Shown here: piece by piece, positions 32,795 to 45,419 of the stretch | How the letters are laid out: every line of letters starts with the position of its first letter | Position numbering within the stretch: the first letter of the stretch is position 1 | DNA from: Atriophallophorus winterbourni | Lineage: Eukaryota > Platyhelminthes > Trematoda > Plagiorchiida > Microphallidae | Direction: 5' to 3' | Length of the DNA: 64,000 nt | NCBI GenBank assembly: GCA_013407085.1 | Contig: JACCGJ010001824.1 | Coordinates: 1-64,000 of the forward strand | Made by a program: the position numbers and the translations under genes | The notes under the pieces: model-generated | Seen by the model: the letters and a program-made list of their open reading frames with translations, nothing else | Database searches by the model: none | Told to the model about the DNA's origin: nothing

Positions 32795-33785
32795 CCTGTT
32801 TCACACATCGTCATAAAATTGATATATTCCAGTGGATAATTGAGCCGAGTTTCAGTGTGATGGACACAAACCACAATCAACTAATTTAATGCCAAAGATA
32901 TCGTCAGCTTGCTTATGCCTAGATAGATAAGGACTATGTAGTGGTGGTAAATAAAATTACCAGTGGTACCTGTGCAATAGTTTTTTTACCATCGCTCATT
33001 TGGGTTCAGCGAGAAGTAGCATGATCTCACATTTCAGTCGCCGAGCTAACACAGTGCAAAGTATATTTCAACATCAATTTCGAATCATCGTTGCTCACAC
33101 TGGTCAGATGTAGGAAATTACAGCCCTGGATGTAAGCTGTGCCGCTCAGTCATGGACTGCAGGTGGGGTGAGATACAATCAAGTTGTTTAGTTCAAAAGA
33201 AGAGAAAATCGCAGACTCACGCGTTGTACCGGTTGCAAATCTACATACCTGTGTTACCTGCAGAGTAGTGGCTTTGCACTATTGCCAACAATGGATCGAC
33301 GAGCCAGAGCATGGAGAGTTGCAATTTTGGTTACGAAATGCACGAGATCAATCGTCCATATCACGGATGTGTAGGTGCAAGAATATTTATAACTAGTACT
33401 TTATTACATCGATCGCCTTTGACAATAAACTGCATGGGAGGCCACGCCGCAATAATTCGACCGTGAACCAATTACCTTTCTAGTTCAGGACGACTTAACA
33501 GTAGCTCGGTCCACCCCGGTCTATGGTCACTGCAGTGATAACTTACATGTGCATGGTCAACACGATTAGATTTTATTTATATGAATTAAAAAAAACTAGT
33601 ATGAAAGAAGCGACTATTCAAAATAGCTTCTGAATTTGCACATTTAGTTAGTCCACGTGAAGTGTTCTGTTCGAAAATTAAATATCACGATACATTGTCG
33701 AAATCAATTAGATACTGTGAGATTAAATTAAATATCACTAATTCTGACCATCATTACACCGCTGAGATGAGCAATGGAATGATCG
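32795..33785. other. No gene recognised
   Basis: No confident feature; an open frame at 33184-33396 has no known domain. Confidence 0.4.
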
Positions 33786-33786
33786 T

Positions 33787-33890
33787 ATCTGTCTAGGCCT
33801 GGGCAACCTGACAGTATCTTAGCCCACGTGCAGTCTCAGACTGTACGGCCCTTTGTCTGGATGAGGCTTGTGCTATCATCATCATCAATG
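33787..33890 (+). mobile_element. SINE-like repeat, 3' half
   Basis: Starts at TATCTGTCTAGGCCTGGGCA and runs through CAGTATCTTAGCCCACGTGC, GACTGTACGGCCCTTTG and GAGGCTTGTGCTATCATCAT, ending in an ATC tandem tail instead of CATA. The start point is the same as in the copies near 59.73 and 63.7 kb, so this is a recurrent truncation or a distinct short subfamily. Confidence 0.75.
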
Positions 33891-34499
33891 CAATGATCTG
33901 TGACAAGGATTTGGATAGGTTGTCGTCTAAACCGACAGTTAGGCAAGAACCTGGAAATTCATCATGACCTCCGGTTGGTGCAAACGTCTTTGCTAGGTAT
34001 CCACAAGAATTAAAGAAACAAAGCCGTAAATAGATCATAAAGACATTTGTGGTTTCATCTTGATCTAAGAATTCGTGAAAGCATACTGGTAATGAAAACC
34101 TTACGTGATCGCTGTTGGCAGATAGTACGGAACAGTCCGCTTAACCTGTTTCTTATTGCATTGAGCTTTCACAAAACTGACAATTAAAACTCAATGGTAG
34201 GTAGGTAAATTCTCGGTAAAACATTGCTGTATATTGCAAATACACAGCAAAGTTGTCTGAAAATTCGACGGAAGTGAGCATCGATTGCAAACGGTAGGAA
34301 ATGCAATTTCAACATTTTGTTTCATTTGGAACGAAAGAACCCTACAATGGAATGTGGTAACATTTGAGTTCAGACTAAATAAGCCAGCTCAAATGCTATC
34401 CAGGCGAAAATGTGCAGGTCATGCTGATAGAAGGATGAACGCACGATTAATACGGAAACTTAGTGTGAATTGTTATTTAATAATTTCATGACCAACCTT

Positions 34500-34587
34500 T
34501 TTATTTGAAGGCATGTTCAAACGGACACCCTATCAGCCCACATCCAATAATAAGTTAAAAGACGTGAGCTTGATACCGAAATTTATT
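34500..34587 (-). promoter_or_regulatory. Candidate poly(A) signals of RPL15
   Basis: AATAAA on the minus strand occurs at 34587-34582, ten bases after the TAA stop, and again at 34505-34500. The first would give a very short 3' UTR, which is common for ribosomal-protein mRNAs. Confidence 0.5.
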
Positions 34588-34597
34588 AGTACGATTA

Positions 34598-35246
34598 TTA
34601 GCGCTTTCTTCTCATCGTAACTTCATTCACTCTCTTCCATGCCGCTCTTCTGGATCCACCGATAGTCTTATGGTACTTGTGGCCATGTCCAAGACCACGT
34701 GACTTTTTGCTTGCGGAAGTCAATCCACGCATTTCTCGATGTTTTTGATGAGCCTTGCAAATCCAACGAATGCTGGGATCGCGACGGATGGCTTTGTGGA
34801 ATGGGTCAATACAAATGACTTCGAAGAATTTGAATGTACTGTCCTCGCCAACCCAATAGGAGTTAAGAACTCTTAATGCGCCGCATTTACGGCCAACACG
34901 TTCCTTGAAAGTACTTAAGATTAAAAGTAGACCATACCTCAGCAATAGCTTGAATAGACCGCTGATTTTTCAATTGATTGACACCCTCATTCGTGGGTTT
35001 ACCATAAGTGGCACCTTTTGGAACAGGCTTTTTGCGATTTCCACGACGTATACGAACGCGATAAATAACATAACCCTGTTTGGCTTTATAGCCAAGTCTT
35101 CGAGCGCGATCAGGACGACTTGGACGCGAAGAACGGACAATAGCAGTAGTTTGACGGTATTCCCAACAACGTACGCGCCGTATAAAGCGCATCACATCGG
35201 ACTGTTTATGCCTGTACAACTCTTGCATATACTTATACGCACCCAT
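34598..35246 (-). CDS. RPL15: Ribosomal protein L15 (eL15), two exons
   Basis: A structural protein of the large 60S ribosomal subunit. Exon 1 is 35246-34938 (103 codons, [20 protein letters not shown] through [17 protein letters not shown] to SIQAIAE) and exon 2 is 34903-34598 ([61 protein letters not shown], ending MRRKR and TAA). The total is 204 residues, the usual eukaryotic length, with no damage. The start is fixed by the universal MGAYKY N-terminus. The single intron is 34 nt (34937-34904), phase 0, with GTATGG and TTTCAAG ends; exon joining restores the family sequence without a gap. Introns this small are common in flatworms. A pyrimidine tract sits just before the ATG. It is the only convincing host gene in the window. 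Confidence 0.97.
34904..34937 (-). other. 34-nt intron of RPL15
   Basis: Begins GTATGG after GCTGAG and ends TTTCAAG before GAACGT, in minus-strand sense. Length not divisible by three; removing it joins two otherwise frame-shifted halves of a conserved protein. Confidence 0.93.
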
Positions 35247-35249
35247 CGT

Positions 35250-35262
35250 GGAAAAAGAGAAG
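35250..35262 (-). promoter_or_regulatory. 5' TOP-like pyrimidine tract of RPL15
   Basis: CTTCTCTTTTTCC lies three bases before the ATG in minus-strand sense. Ribosomal-protein mRNAs of animals start with such a tract, which couples their translation to growth signalling. If transcription starts here, the 5' UTR is about 16 nt. It could also be the pyrimidine tract of an upstream splice or trans-splice acceptor, but no AG separates it from the start codon. Confidence 0.45.
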
Positions 35263-35269
35263 ACAAATT

Positions 35270-36955
35270 GCGCGCTTAAAATAGGATTTTTCAACTTGTT
35301 AAAACATTCATTGTATTTCAAACATTTTAGGCCCGTAAGATCTATTTTACTTCATTTTCGAACACCAAAATATAATTTCATCAAATGCTTGAGATTTGTT
35401 TCCAATGAAATCCGTTAAATAATGAATATTCATGTATTATTAAAGTGAGTTTTACGTTCATGAACAATAGAGAAATAGCGCAAGGTGTAAAAGAGTAATA
35501 GACTAAAATTTTGTTTCATTGCTGTTGAATGAAATGATGCATAATAACTAGAAACTTTGTCGTCGATAGGTAAATTACATGCTATATGTTACCTCTTCTT
35601 TGAAAAAATAGAAGAAGTTATTCTCGAACATCTTTCTTTATGTTGCTGTTTAAGACGTGCATGGAACTCTGTATTTTACCATTTTGTAGAGTTTTAGACC
35701 TGTGCATTATGGTAATAATTTGATTGACTTCCATGACAAATTAATGAATCTATTAATCCAAAGTATGATGTCGATCATTTGATTTGCAATTTTCAAGATT
35801 AGTTATATTGCGTTATACAAACCTATGTTAGTTTATGCTTCTTAGCAGGAAAATGAAATGACGGCTCTCATGTCGTCAACAAATAAGAACAGTTTGCTAT
35901 AATAAATAGCACCCTTGAACGTCATTTATATGAAACGGGGAATGCAACGGGACGAACACAGTCTGCGCTATCTACAACCATTGATGTCTTTGGAGTTTAA
36001 ACGAACGGTGTGAAAGTAATTTAACTGAGATTAATTACCTCCTATATCATATGATTTAAATGTTCATGATGATTTATCATATATAATATTTGAGTCTTCA
36101 GTTTTATCGACGAATCTCATTATAACTTATAAACATTTTTTGATGCTCGTGATAAATAATCTAAGTATTCGAGTTGAAATATAATGCAGCACATTTTTAT
36201 TGATCGGTGTTCAACTTCAGAATATCTTGCAGCATATTTTAACGTCATTCGTTTTTCTTCCCATTATGTAATTTTTGATATTTCTTTCTGTATTCACTTT
36301 TTTTAAAATACTCATGCTTTTGTTTAATCAATATTGTATCTAGTTCAAAATAATATGCATTGAAGTACATTTGTTTCGCCTTCTCTACGCTTATTGTGAC
36401 TTTTGATTGCTGGATTATTCATTTATACAGATAACAAAAAATACAATCACTTCATCATCCTCTTCATCTTTTTTACTCCAGTAGACGCCAATCGCCATTT
36501 GTATACTAGGAATACAAAGAAGAAAATATTCGTCCGTGTGTGGTGATATTTAGTTATTAATATAATATATATTGAAATATAATAAACCTCCTATCGACAA
36601 ACTGACTGTCGTAGCCGACTTAGTTCGCAATCATACCCGGTATCTTCTATTTTCACCTGCCCAAAACCACCATCGCATGCATCCAGAGGCTACCGTAACA
36701 ACGCCGTCCTCATTGTCAGTATATCAGAGGATAAGCACATCCGACAACTGCACCAGATACTTTGTCGGTTAAAGCAGTACGGTATTTTAATAAACCAAAG
36801 AATGTGCAAAATTTTTGATGCCGTATTACAAATCCTCGACCATGACCAGTTTCATCTAATGTGTGTTTACGATGAGTTTCAAACACGCAGCGAGTTACTT
36901 GCAATATACTTGTCTTTCATATATCCTAATTGTACCATATCCTAAAGGGCTATCC
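35270..36955. other. Upstream of RPL15, no gene recognised
   Basis: About 1.7 kb of AT-rich sequence, unusual here for having no recognisable element. It probably holds the RPL15 promoter. A 27-codon minus frame near 36500 and a plus frame at 36572-36772 have no known domain. Confidence 0.4.
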
Positions 36956-36996
36956 AGACTAATTATTCACCGCTTACATTCGTATTCAAATATATA

Positions 36997-37090
36997 AATA
37001 ATTTTATTCTTGGATATCCGATGGCATGCTAAACATTTTCTGTAAGTACCAAATGGTTTGTGCAATCAAATCAAGATATGTACGATCATG
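36997..37090 (+). repeat. Dispersed repeat, copy 1
   Basis: TAATTTTATTCTTGGATATC, then a GCATGCT word and TTTGTGCAATCAAATC recur at 45739-45820 with moderate divergence. Same orientation in both places. No coding remains; the parent element is unknown, possibly the LTR or 3' UTR of a neighbour. Confidence 0.5.
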
Positions 37091-37129
37091 AATACATTCT
37101 ATAGGAGAAATTTTCAGCGAAATTTTACT

Positions 37130-40100
37130 TTCCTCGCTTGGCGCCGCAAATCTCTGGCCAACCATGCCTCTGAGGTTCACGAGATCTCCGACTCGGAATG
37201 ACTCCGACAGACGTGACTTCTTTTTTTATTGCTATCGATCTTGTATCTTGCTCTACTAAATTGAGTCTTCGCCCAGCTTTATATTTCTTCTCTTCTCTCC
37301 TGTTCTGGGATTTCTCTATCCGTTCCCTACTTTATTGCAATATTCAACTGCTTTCGTGGTTCTCTAACGAAGATCAATTCAAACTGCACGGACTCGGTAG
37401 TCGCGTATTTTGTTGTGCGATAAGCCATCAGGACTTCCGGTAGATAAGCTTTCCAGTTTAACTGGTAAGTTTGCAACCACGTTTTCATAGTTTGATTGAA
37501 ACTCACTGCCATGCCGTTAGGCTGTGAGTGGTTCGGAGATATCCTTAGTCGCTTGATCCCACGCTGTTAAATTATTTCCTGGAAGTGCTGTAAATCAATA
37601 CAGAATCCTTAATCTTGCCATATTTCTCCTGAAATCCCGAATCGGGCAATCACATTTTTCGATAACGTATGGGGCCACTGTTTTTGAGATTGCATCGGGT
37701 TTTGAAACCTCTTGTACCCTGAGAGTGAAATGCCCCATCATCATGAGGATATACCGGTTACCTCTGTTGCTGGCTGGTAGGGGTCCGATTACGTTCAAGT
37801 CCCAAGCCTGTATTGGCCTCTTTGTTTCCACTTAAACCATAAGGAACGTTCCTTGTCTCTATTCTCTGGTCTTTTGATTGCAAGAACGAATTCTTTAACA
37901 TCAAAAGACATGTGGGGCCAAAATGCTTTTCACTCCAGTATCTCAGGAACTCGGTTTGCTCCAGCGTGATGTCCATTATGTGTCAGTTCCATCACGAGGG
38001 GTCTTACAACTTTAGAGATGTACGTTACCTTACTCGGTCGCAGTGAATCACCGCATTCCATTTTATTCATTACCTTCCCGTCCACTATAATGAGTCTGTT
38101 CCATGTGCCCAGTAACTACTTCAAACGCAGATGACTTTGACTGTAATACTTTCTCTAAATGGTACAATATCTCATTTGTTATTTTTCTGTCGGTAGCTCA
38201 CGATATTTCTGTTTAGCGGCCACGCTGATTTTACTGGGACTGCGGCTGCTTTTGTTTCATCTAATTCAGTGGTTGGCCGTGACAACGCATCAGACAGCTC
38301 GTTATCTCCCCACTTTACGTGCTCAATAGAGAAATGTTATTCATGTAGTCCGTGCGACCATGTTGCTAATCATCCTCTAGGGTATTGCTGTAATCAACAA
38401 TGTTAGGGATTGTGGTCTGACTTCACGTGAAAAGTTGTTCCGAGTGCCCAATTATTTGCCAAACATTCTTTCTCCGTAGTTCAGTATGTTTGATTTACCT
38501 CCGTCGACTGGCATATGCAAAGATTTCTGTGAATTGCGACAAAACGGCACCAATCGCAACATCGCCGTCATCAACAGAGACAGTGAACTCCTGTTTTACG
38601 TCCGGAATTGTTAGGCATTGCGGCCTTGTAGTCATCATTTCTTTGGGTTCCTTAAAAGCAATTTCCTCTTCGGTATTCCATTGTAACTTTACACTCTTTT
38701 TCAGTAGCACGAAAAGTGGCTGTGCTTTTTCCGAGATGTCTCTGATGAAGTTCAAGTCGTAGACGACCAATCCTAGAAATGATCTCGGTTTTTTTCGAGA
38801 TTGAAAAAAGAGAGTTTTTAATCTTTGACATTTACACTCACAATTTTTCGATTCCCCCGACCTTGTGGCCAATGCAATTGATTTTTTCGCGTAATTCGAC
38901 AAGTTTTGCTGTTTAACTTCAGTCCATCTTCAGATATCCTAATCAACAACCCTTCAGGTGTTACAGGTTCTGCTCAATTGTGCCGAGATGAGGACAACAT
39001 CGTCTTCATAGACAACGTCCCCTCGAGGCCGTTCAATATTTTGAGCAATTGTCGCCGAAACGTTGCTGGGGGGTTACAGAGACCAAACGGCAATAAGATA
39101 AATTTGTATCGTTTTCCATTCACGCAAGCGGCAGTTTTGTAGCGACCTCTTTTGCTATCGCAACATGTCAAAATGCGGAATTGAATTCAACAAGAATAGC
39201 ACTTACGCGATGCGTATTTGCGTTAAGTATTTCATCCGTGTGGAGCATGAGAAGTGTATCTTTGATCGTTATACGGTTCAACTCACGAGACTCAATGCAA
39301 ATCCGGCAACTTTCATCGGCTTTCTTTTCCATTAAAACAGGTGAACAATACCGGCAAGTGGACTTTTTCATGATACCTTTCTTAAACATTGCGTTCACTT
39401 GTTTTTTTTACTTCTCCGAACAATTTCAGGGGTACGCGTTTGTATACGGTGCCTCACTGCAGCAAAATCCGATGTTTATCCAGCCGCAATACCATATTCA
39501 TATTCTGAAGTGGAGAGCAAATCCGAAAATGTTCACATTTTTTGTCGCAAACTTATAATATTGCAGTCTCGCTGTGTCTCTCTGTCATGAACCTCTAAAC
39601 TTTGGTCGTTCACCGTCTAGTTGTAACGATCTGTTGTTGAAACTAATAACAGCTTTTATCTGATCAGAATATGGATACCGATAATCGTTTCGGAGACACT
39701 TTCAAAAACAAAGATTTCATGTGTCGAAATTCTTCTTTTAACCTACGTTAGAACGCGCCGCGGTCCTTGCGTTTTTCTTTACCATCTTTACGTATGAGCT
39801 ACTTTGAAAGCACTGGGCCGAAACAATGTGCTGTTCCGGCTCATTGTTTCCCAATGCTATACCCAATTTCAGATTTACTTGCTGGTTTGTTAGAGTTCTG
39901 CGAATAAAGCGGTCCATCAGTAATCTCTGCATGCTCGTCAAATCTATTTCGGGCTGACCACACTCCAACTTACTTCGCAGAAACTGATATTGAATAATTC
40001 TGTCCGCGGTGCCATCAAATTTTTGACCATAAACGTTTATCATTGCTCTTTGTCGGTCGTGTTCCCTTTTTAATTTTCGTGATTAGGACACTTTATCTAT

Positions 40101-40315
40101 CATAGTAAGTTTGTGAAAACTCGAATTTTCGGGTTAACTGAAACATAGCCCCGGCCCTACTCGCCAACTGCTTTTGGAGTGCAGCAATTGAATTAATGTT
40201 ACCATTAACGCCATTTAACTTTGCAACTGCTTGACAATCCTGCAGCCATTACTCGACGTTTTCATCAGCAAATTTGCTTGGCCATGGTAGCTTGCTGGTT
40301 ACGGTACCAGTGTAG
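37130..40315 (-). mobile_element. Ty3/Gypsy retrotransposon, decayed gag-pol
   Basis: Domains follow in normal order on the minus strand, in shifting frames. Gag-like: LPWPSKFADENVE and WLQDCQAVAKLNG near 40300-40220. RT: FSDLLSTSEYEYG near 39510, VLMEKKADESCRICIESREL near 39330, RYKFILLPFGLCNPPATFRR near 39115, and VYEDDVVLISAQL near 38995 (the YxDD site). RNase H: FLGLVVYDLNFIRDISEKAQ near 38780, then FTVSVDDGDVAIGAVLSQF. Integrase: a zinc-binding region (LTHNGHHAGANRV) near 37970, AWDLNVIGPLPASNRGNRYI near 37800, and LPEVLMAYRTTKYATTESVQ near 37430. Many stops and frameshifts. No matching LTR pair was found. A different copy from the integrase remnant at 3.34-4.05 kb. Confidence 0.8.
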
Positions 40316-40319
40316 GGAC

Positions 40320-40715
40320 AGAACTTTAATTACGTAAATTTTTAATCACAACTTTCTATTATTATTAATAATAGTGCATATTCTTGTTTTTATGAGCAAA
40401 TACATAAAATGTAACAGTAATTTTACAAATGTTATGGTCGAACATAATTACATTTTCTTTTCGTTAGCAACCGATAGAGATCTGTTGGGTAATATTCCTA
40501 CATATAGTAGCTTACGTAAAACAAAAAATGCATAGCTTAGTGAAAAAATGTAACAATTATCCAAAATAACTGTAAATGTGGGTAAGGGATTAATTGCCGT
40601 TTGGATAGGTCCGAATCAAACTGTACAATCATGAATAATGTTCAGTATGTAAGTTCAAAGAGGTATATTCGCATTGGGAATTCCAATCATCGCATCCATG
40701 AAACGAAATTGGCAT
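40320..40715. other. No gene recognised
   Basis: Expected place of the 5' LTR of the Gypsy element, but no partner sequence was found near 37.1 kb. Confidence 0.35.
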
Positions 40716-40719
40716 CATC

Positions 40720-41040
40720 ATTTCGATTCAATGTAATTCAAGTTTTTCATGGTATAAAAAGCAACAAGCTAAACAACAACCATAGAATAGTAAAAATTGA
40801 AATGTAAGTGTACAAAAAGATGAGAAATTAGATTAAGCCGTATACAAGTGTTCGGGAAACGAATAATTCAAAAAATCATTTAATTTTTTTAAATACATGC
40901 AAGCTAGTAAAGTGAGCAACGGTTGAAGGTAAACTTTTCCAAGTAAAACAGACACGGACAGAGTAAAATTAACTTCTACAGTTCAGGCGGGAATAGGGTA
41001 CCGCCGGCACATATCCATGGGTCCGATAATTTATTGTATC
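40720..41040 (-). mobile_element. LINE 3' end (C-terminus, 3' UTR, tail)
   Basis: Minus strand: RLNCRS then FYSVRVCFTWKSLPSTVAHF near 40995-40925, followed by HVFKKIK and the 3' UTR, ending near 40725 with the word TACCATG and AACTTGAATTACATTGAATC. Closely related to the two copies at 25.35-26.27 kb. A second LINE, in the same orientation, starts immediately above it. Confidence 0.65.
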
Positions 41041-41059
41041 CCTTAGCTTGAATAAATCC

Positions 41060-44000
41060 TGTGAGGGATAGTTCAAGGTATAGATGCGAAAGAATGTATT
41101 TTCTTGAATTTTACTAATTCTGAAAAATAACTTATCTATAAAAAAGTTATATGACTCTTAAAGATATTTTAGCTAAAAACCTTTAATGGTGTATAAGTAT
41201 AAATTATCTATAATTGTATTAATATTAAATATCTGGACTAATTTTATCGGTGTTAAAAATGATTTGAGTCGCTTTTTTATTCATTCAATGAAGTTCTCAG
41301 TCTTATATTATTAGGAAGTAAATTCCATAACCGAGAATATTTAGAAATCAAAAAATCTTTACGTATCCTATTGTGAATTTTCAGTATACATATTTTGTTT
41401 TTATGCCGAAGATTATATACTTCAGACTTATTGAAATCTGATTGCAAATCAAAATCCATCATTTCTTTTTTTCAATATTTTTTAAGAAAAGTAAAGGTTT
41501 TGTCGCATTCTGCGAAACCATAATGTTTTTGATCCTAGGATATCACATCTTTCCTTATATGAATGCTTACCAGAACTGGTGGGAATGGATCGCGTGAATG
41601 AACGTTGGAGGCCTTCTAAAGCATAACTATCAGACTGAGTAATTTTGCTATATATAATATTGCAGTAATCTAATGAAGGTAGTGTATGTAACTTGCAAAG
41701 CTCCAGCTTCAACTGGGGTAGAGAGTTTAAACTATTAAGTAAACCTATATTCTTTTTGTTTTAGATACCAAGTAACAAATTTGTTCATGAAATGAAAATG
41801 ATTAAGAATATTGAAAACCTTAATCACGCACACAATGTACTGGCTATAGTGTTGTATTATTTGAAATAATCCAATCGTTAGGTATGTTACATTTGAAATT
41901 CATGAAAGTAGATTTATTGGTAGAGAACTCAAGACCGTTCCGATTACTCCAATGACGTAGAACATCCAGGTCTTGGTTCAATTTCAATATATAGTCGCTA
42001 GTTTGGTTAGATAGAAAGGCTACGGAGAATTTCATATCATCTGCAAACAAAAAATCTTACAGTGTGGTATGACAGATAGTATATCGTTAATAAATATCAA
42101 GAAGAGTAATATACTTAATACGCTTCCTTGTATGACTCCGCTCAGAATTGACAAAGTTCGTGAATGGTAGCCATTTATATCTACAAATAAGGTGCGACCA
42201 GTGAGAAAAGATTCGAAAAACGAAAGCAGGTTTCTAAGAATCCCTACAGCAGAAAATTTTGCGAGGAGTAGATTATGCGGGACCCTGTCAAAGTCTTTAG
42301 TAATATCAATTGTTAGAGACATGTTAAGTGGCATGTAGCTTTTATACAATACCGATTTTCGTGACTGGAATTTGAGTTTTGTTTTGTTTTCTCTTCAGAA
42401 TTTAGAACTTAAACTTTGCTTTTTGTAATTGCCTTATTGGAAATCTTTTGTTCACATATTTGGTGAAGCTTTTTTTAATTCATTGTTTATGCCATTGTCG
42501 ATCATTGTTGTTGAATTTGGTTGCCATTTTGGGCACTTGTAATTGGCTTTTATTTTGACACCACTTTTGGGTGTCTTGTCTTTGATAGACATTTTAAACG
42601 GTAATTTTGGTAAATCCTTTCATTCTATTTATATCTCACGTCGTCATTGAACTTGTCTGCATTTGATATAATTGATTCTGGAGTAATTTAGCTCCACTGT
42701 TTGCTGAACGTTCCTATACAGTTGAGGTTTGTATAATCATCGTTGTTGTAATTGTTGCTAATTACAGTACCGTATAACATCCGAATTGTGGTTTGGAACT
42801 TGTCGAACTAAGAAACGGTTGGTATACGCGTTATTCACGTCACGGACGTTACATCAATGAATACAACTATGTTTTTAAGGCCTTAATTTAGTTATTGTGT
42901 CACGTAATTAAGAAATTCTAGTTGATGAGTGATGCAATATTTTCTGTCAAGAAATCCGTGCTGGTTTGACACGAAATAGTTTGGTGTCAGGTACGTTAGG
43001 CTGGCCTGCCTGTCAATGTTCTCAAATATTCTAGCTGGAAATTTTGTGATTAATGCGTCGATAATTCTTAATCGTATGTGGTGATCCGGACTTATGTCGA
43101 GGAATAACAATTAAATGTTGCCATTCTAAGGGAAAGTTTCCTGATTTCATAGATGCATTGAAGAGATAAAGTAGTAACAAGAAGAATTCTTCAGGTCCCA
43201 TTTTGCAACTTGGTGGGACGAAACATGTTTTTTGGAGATGGCAACTTGCTTACAAACCTCACGTATGTCAGAGAGTTTCATTGTAATGGTGTCTAACGTA
43301 TTGCATGATGGGTGTGTAATTAGATCTGGATAAGATTTGTTATTATATGAAGCACGGAAAAATACAAGAAATTCTTCGCAAACAGCAACAGTCTCAGTTA
43401 CTCCTTGCATCATTACCAGATTGATTTTGTTTGACGAATAGGTTATGCTATCTGAATTTCCCGATGTCCTAGCGTTCATTAATTTAGATAAGGCTTTCTG
43501 ATTTTCACTGGATTTGAGGCTTTACAGTTTATAATTTGTACTAGTGTGTCAGATTGTTCGTACGCATGCAGAAGAGAAGAGATGTCATATATTTACGAGC
43601 ACATGATGTCAAATAAGCAATGCGCTTTTTAAATTATGAGCGTACCTTCGTTTGGAGCGTTAAGCATGTCTAGTAGTAGATTTCTGTAGTAACTCGGTTG
43701 GTTTATTATGAAAGATTTCTGAGATTACATTAAAATTATCGGAAAAGAAAAATTCAGTCCAATCATCGTGTTTCATGAGGTTTTCAAAGATGTTCCAGTC
43801 AATGTGACAAATTATACGTGGTTTTCTAACACTAGTCATTACTACAACAACTCCATTCGAACGGTATAATATTATGATGGCCATTAAAAAATGATCGAAA
43901 ATATTGTCCTTCCGCGTTTGTTTATCAACAGAAAGTGAATGACCTAAAAGTTTGATGGCATTGGAAAAAATTAGGATTTACATCGGTACTTTCTACCCGG

Positions 44001-44890
44001 TTAAGTGTAGGCAGGTTAAAATTTCCTGCAATTAATTTATATCGGGAAGGGTGGAGAGAGGCTTCTATGAAGCAATCGATGAAGCGATGAAGCGATGGGT
44101 AGTAGATGCATCTAATTAAGAGATCAAAAGCCGGTAGCGACAGCCAAATAGAATTTTACGATATGATCAATGACGGATAAAATGATGATGTTTGACTGGA
44201 GGTTAGAATTAACATAAACAAGGCATCCTCCACCACGTTTTGAAACACGGTCTTTCTAAAAATGTGATAGTTTGGAATCAAATGTTCACAATCGGATTGT
44301 TCCTTTTTTGTCTAAGATTCAGTTATAAGAATAACATCTGCGGGGTTAGAAAGAAGATATTAACGTAACGGTAATATTTTGTTTTTTATGGGTCAAGCAA
44401 TATTAAGAATAAACCGAAAAGATGAGAGGAAATGGTCAGAGAATGGTTTATTATGTAATTGATCATTATGCGGCGCAGGTTGGTTCATATTAAAAACTTT
44501 TGTGGAGGGATTGGTTAATTTTTCATGTTTACGTAAGGGAACATAGAAGGGTGAGTGTGAAATAAGTTTATATATGGAAAACGGGTGTCAAGGGACCATC
44601 TATAATGTTTATAAATGCGGTGATGCATTGTATTAATTCAAAAATTGGCATGGACTCGGTCGATGGAATTAACATGTCAAGTTTCGATCTAATGGATTAG
44701 GCATTATACGTCGATTAAAGTTAGGATTATTTTTTTGTCAAAAGTTGAAGAATTTATAATAGAAGTTGGTGCGTGCAATAAGGAGCTGGTTTGTCGAAGC
44801 TTGGGCAACATGGTTCTTTTCTTTGTCTGAGAAGATGTGATAATTTTGGATGGGATAATGGGTTGTGTTGAATTATTGTTATTGTTATTG
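41060..44890 (-). mobile_element. Decayed LINE, endonuclease to C-terminus
   Basis: This copy keeps the full domain order. Endonuclease: the VILITES block near 44330, YKLIAGNFNLPTLNRV near 44020 (GDFN changed to GNFN), and a worn end near 43880-43700. RT: IIDALITKFPARIFENI near 43070, SNQHGFLDRKYCITHQLEFL near 42950, SLTIDITKDFDRVPHNLLLA near 42300, LSGVIQGSVLSILLFLIFIN near 42150, and MFADDMKFSVAF near 42045 (catalytic FADD present). C-terminus: LPSLDYCNIIYSK near 41680, ALEGLQRSFTRSI, and SKYSRLWNLLPNNIRLRTSL near 41340. Stops and frameshifts throughout. It differs in motif detail from the CR1-like copies at 52-62 kb. Confidence 0.75.
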
Positions 44891-44954
44891 TTATATTATA
44901 TTGTTACCTATATATTTTAAGAGCCAATCCACTTTTTTCTGGAGAATTTACTTT

Positions 44955-45345
44955 ATACAATTATTCGATCAATAGTTTATTACGGTATTAGATGGTAGAC
45001 GGTGGTTTTGGAAAAGAAAATTAAGAAGTGTTTGAGGTTCCAAGGACTTATAGCGGCCCACACTCGGGTTAAGCCCCATTATAAATGGATTTTGTGGCAT
45101 TTGAACAGGTAGGGCGTCAACCCGAGATACAGCTACCCACCACATCTCTTGGAACATGGTCAGTTGAAACCGCGTGTGTTCGGAATTCCGATACTGGGAT
45201 GTGGAACCGAGAGAAGCGGCTTCAAATAGCGTGCCTGGGAGAGTAGTCCATTGCTGCAAAATTTCACAGGGAAAAGGTCTGTCGACATTCAAGCCTGCTC
45301 TGTTGACGTAACAGTTTGAGCACATTTTCTCAGAGGTTAGTGCTA
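44955..45345 (-). repeat. Repeat with conserved peptide, copy 1
   Basis: A frame of 118 codons on the minus strand contains SQYRNSEHTRFQLTMF, MWWVAVSRVDALPVQMPQ and VGRYKSLEPQTLLNF, and ends in NTVINY at AATAAACTATTGA. The copy at 54400-54695 has the same peptide order on the plus strand. In the most conserved 18 codons most differences between the copies are synonymous. The 3' tail AATAAACTATTGATC recalls LINE tails in this window. No known domain is recognised; it may be the last part of an unrecognised element. Confidence 0.55.
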
Positions 45346-45419
45346 CAAATTATGTATCTCTAAGCGAAAACGTTTCTTTTTCGCATAAAAGATTTTGATT
45401 GAGACCAAGTATTCCGGAG

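Noticed and set aside
34887..35321. Longer N-terminus for RPL15 upstream of 35246
   Set aside because: The extra residues have no counterpart in the family, and the universal MGAYKY start follows a TOP-like tract.
36465..36550. Short acidic minus ORF (MAIGVYWSKKDEEDDE) as a host exon
   Set aside because: Only 27 codons, no good splice sites and no homology I can name.
36572..36772. Plus ORF upstream of RPL15
   Set aside because: No recognisable domain; length is within chance for this sequence.
37130..40720. LTR pair for the Gypsy element
   Set aside because: No direct repeat was found between 36.9-37.1 and 40.3-40.7 kb by eye.
44875..44925. TTATTG tandem run as a LINE tail
   Set aside because: Lies upstream of the 5' end of the minus LINE and not at a 3' end; treated as simple sequence.
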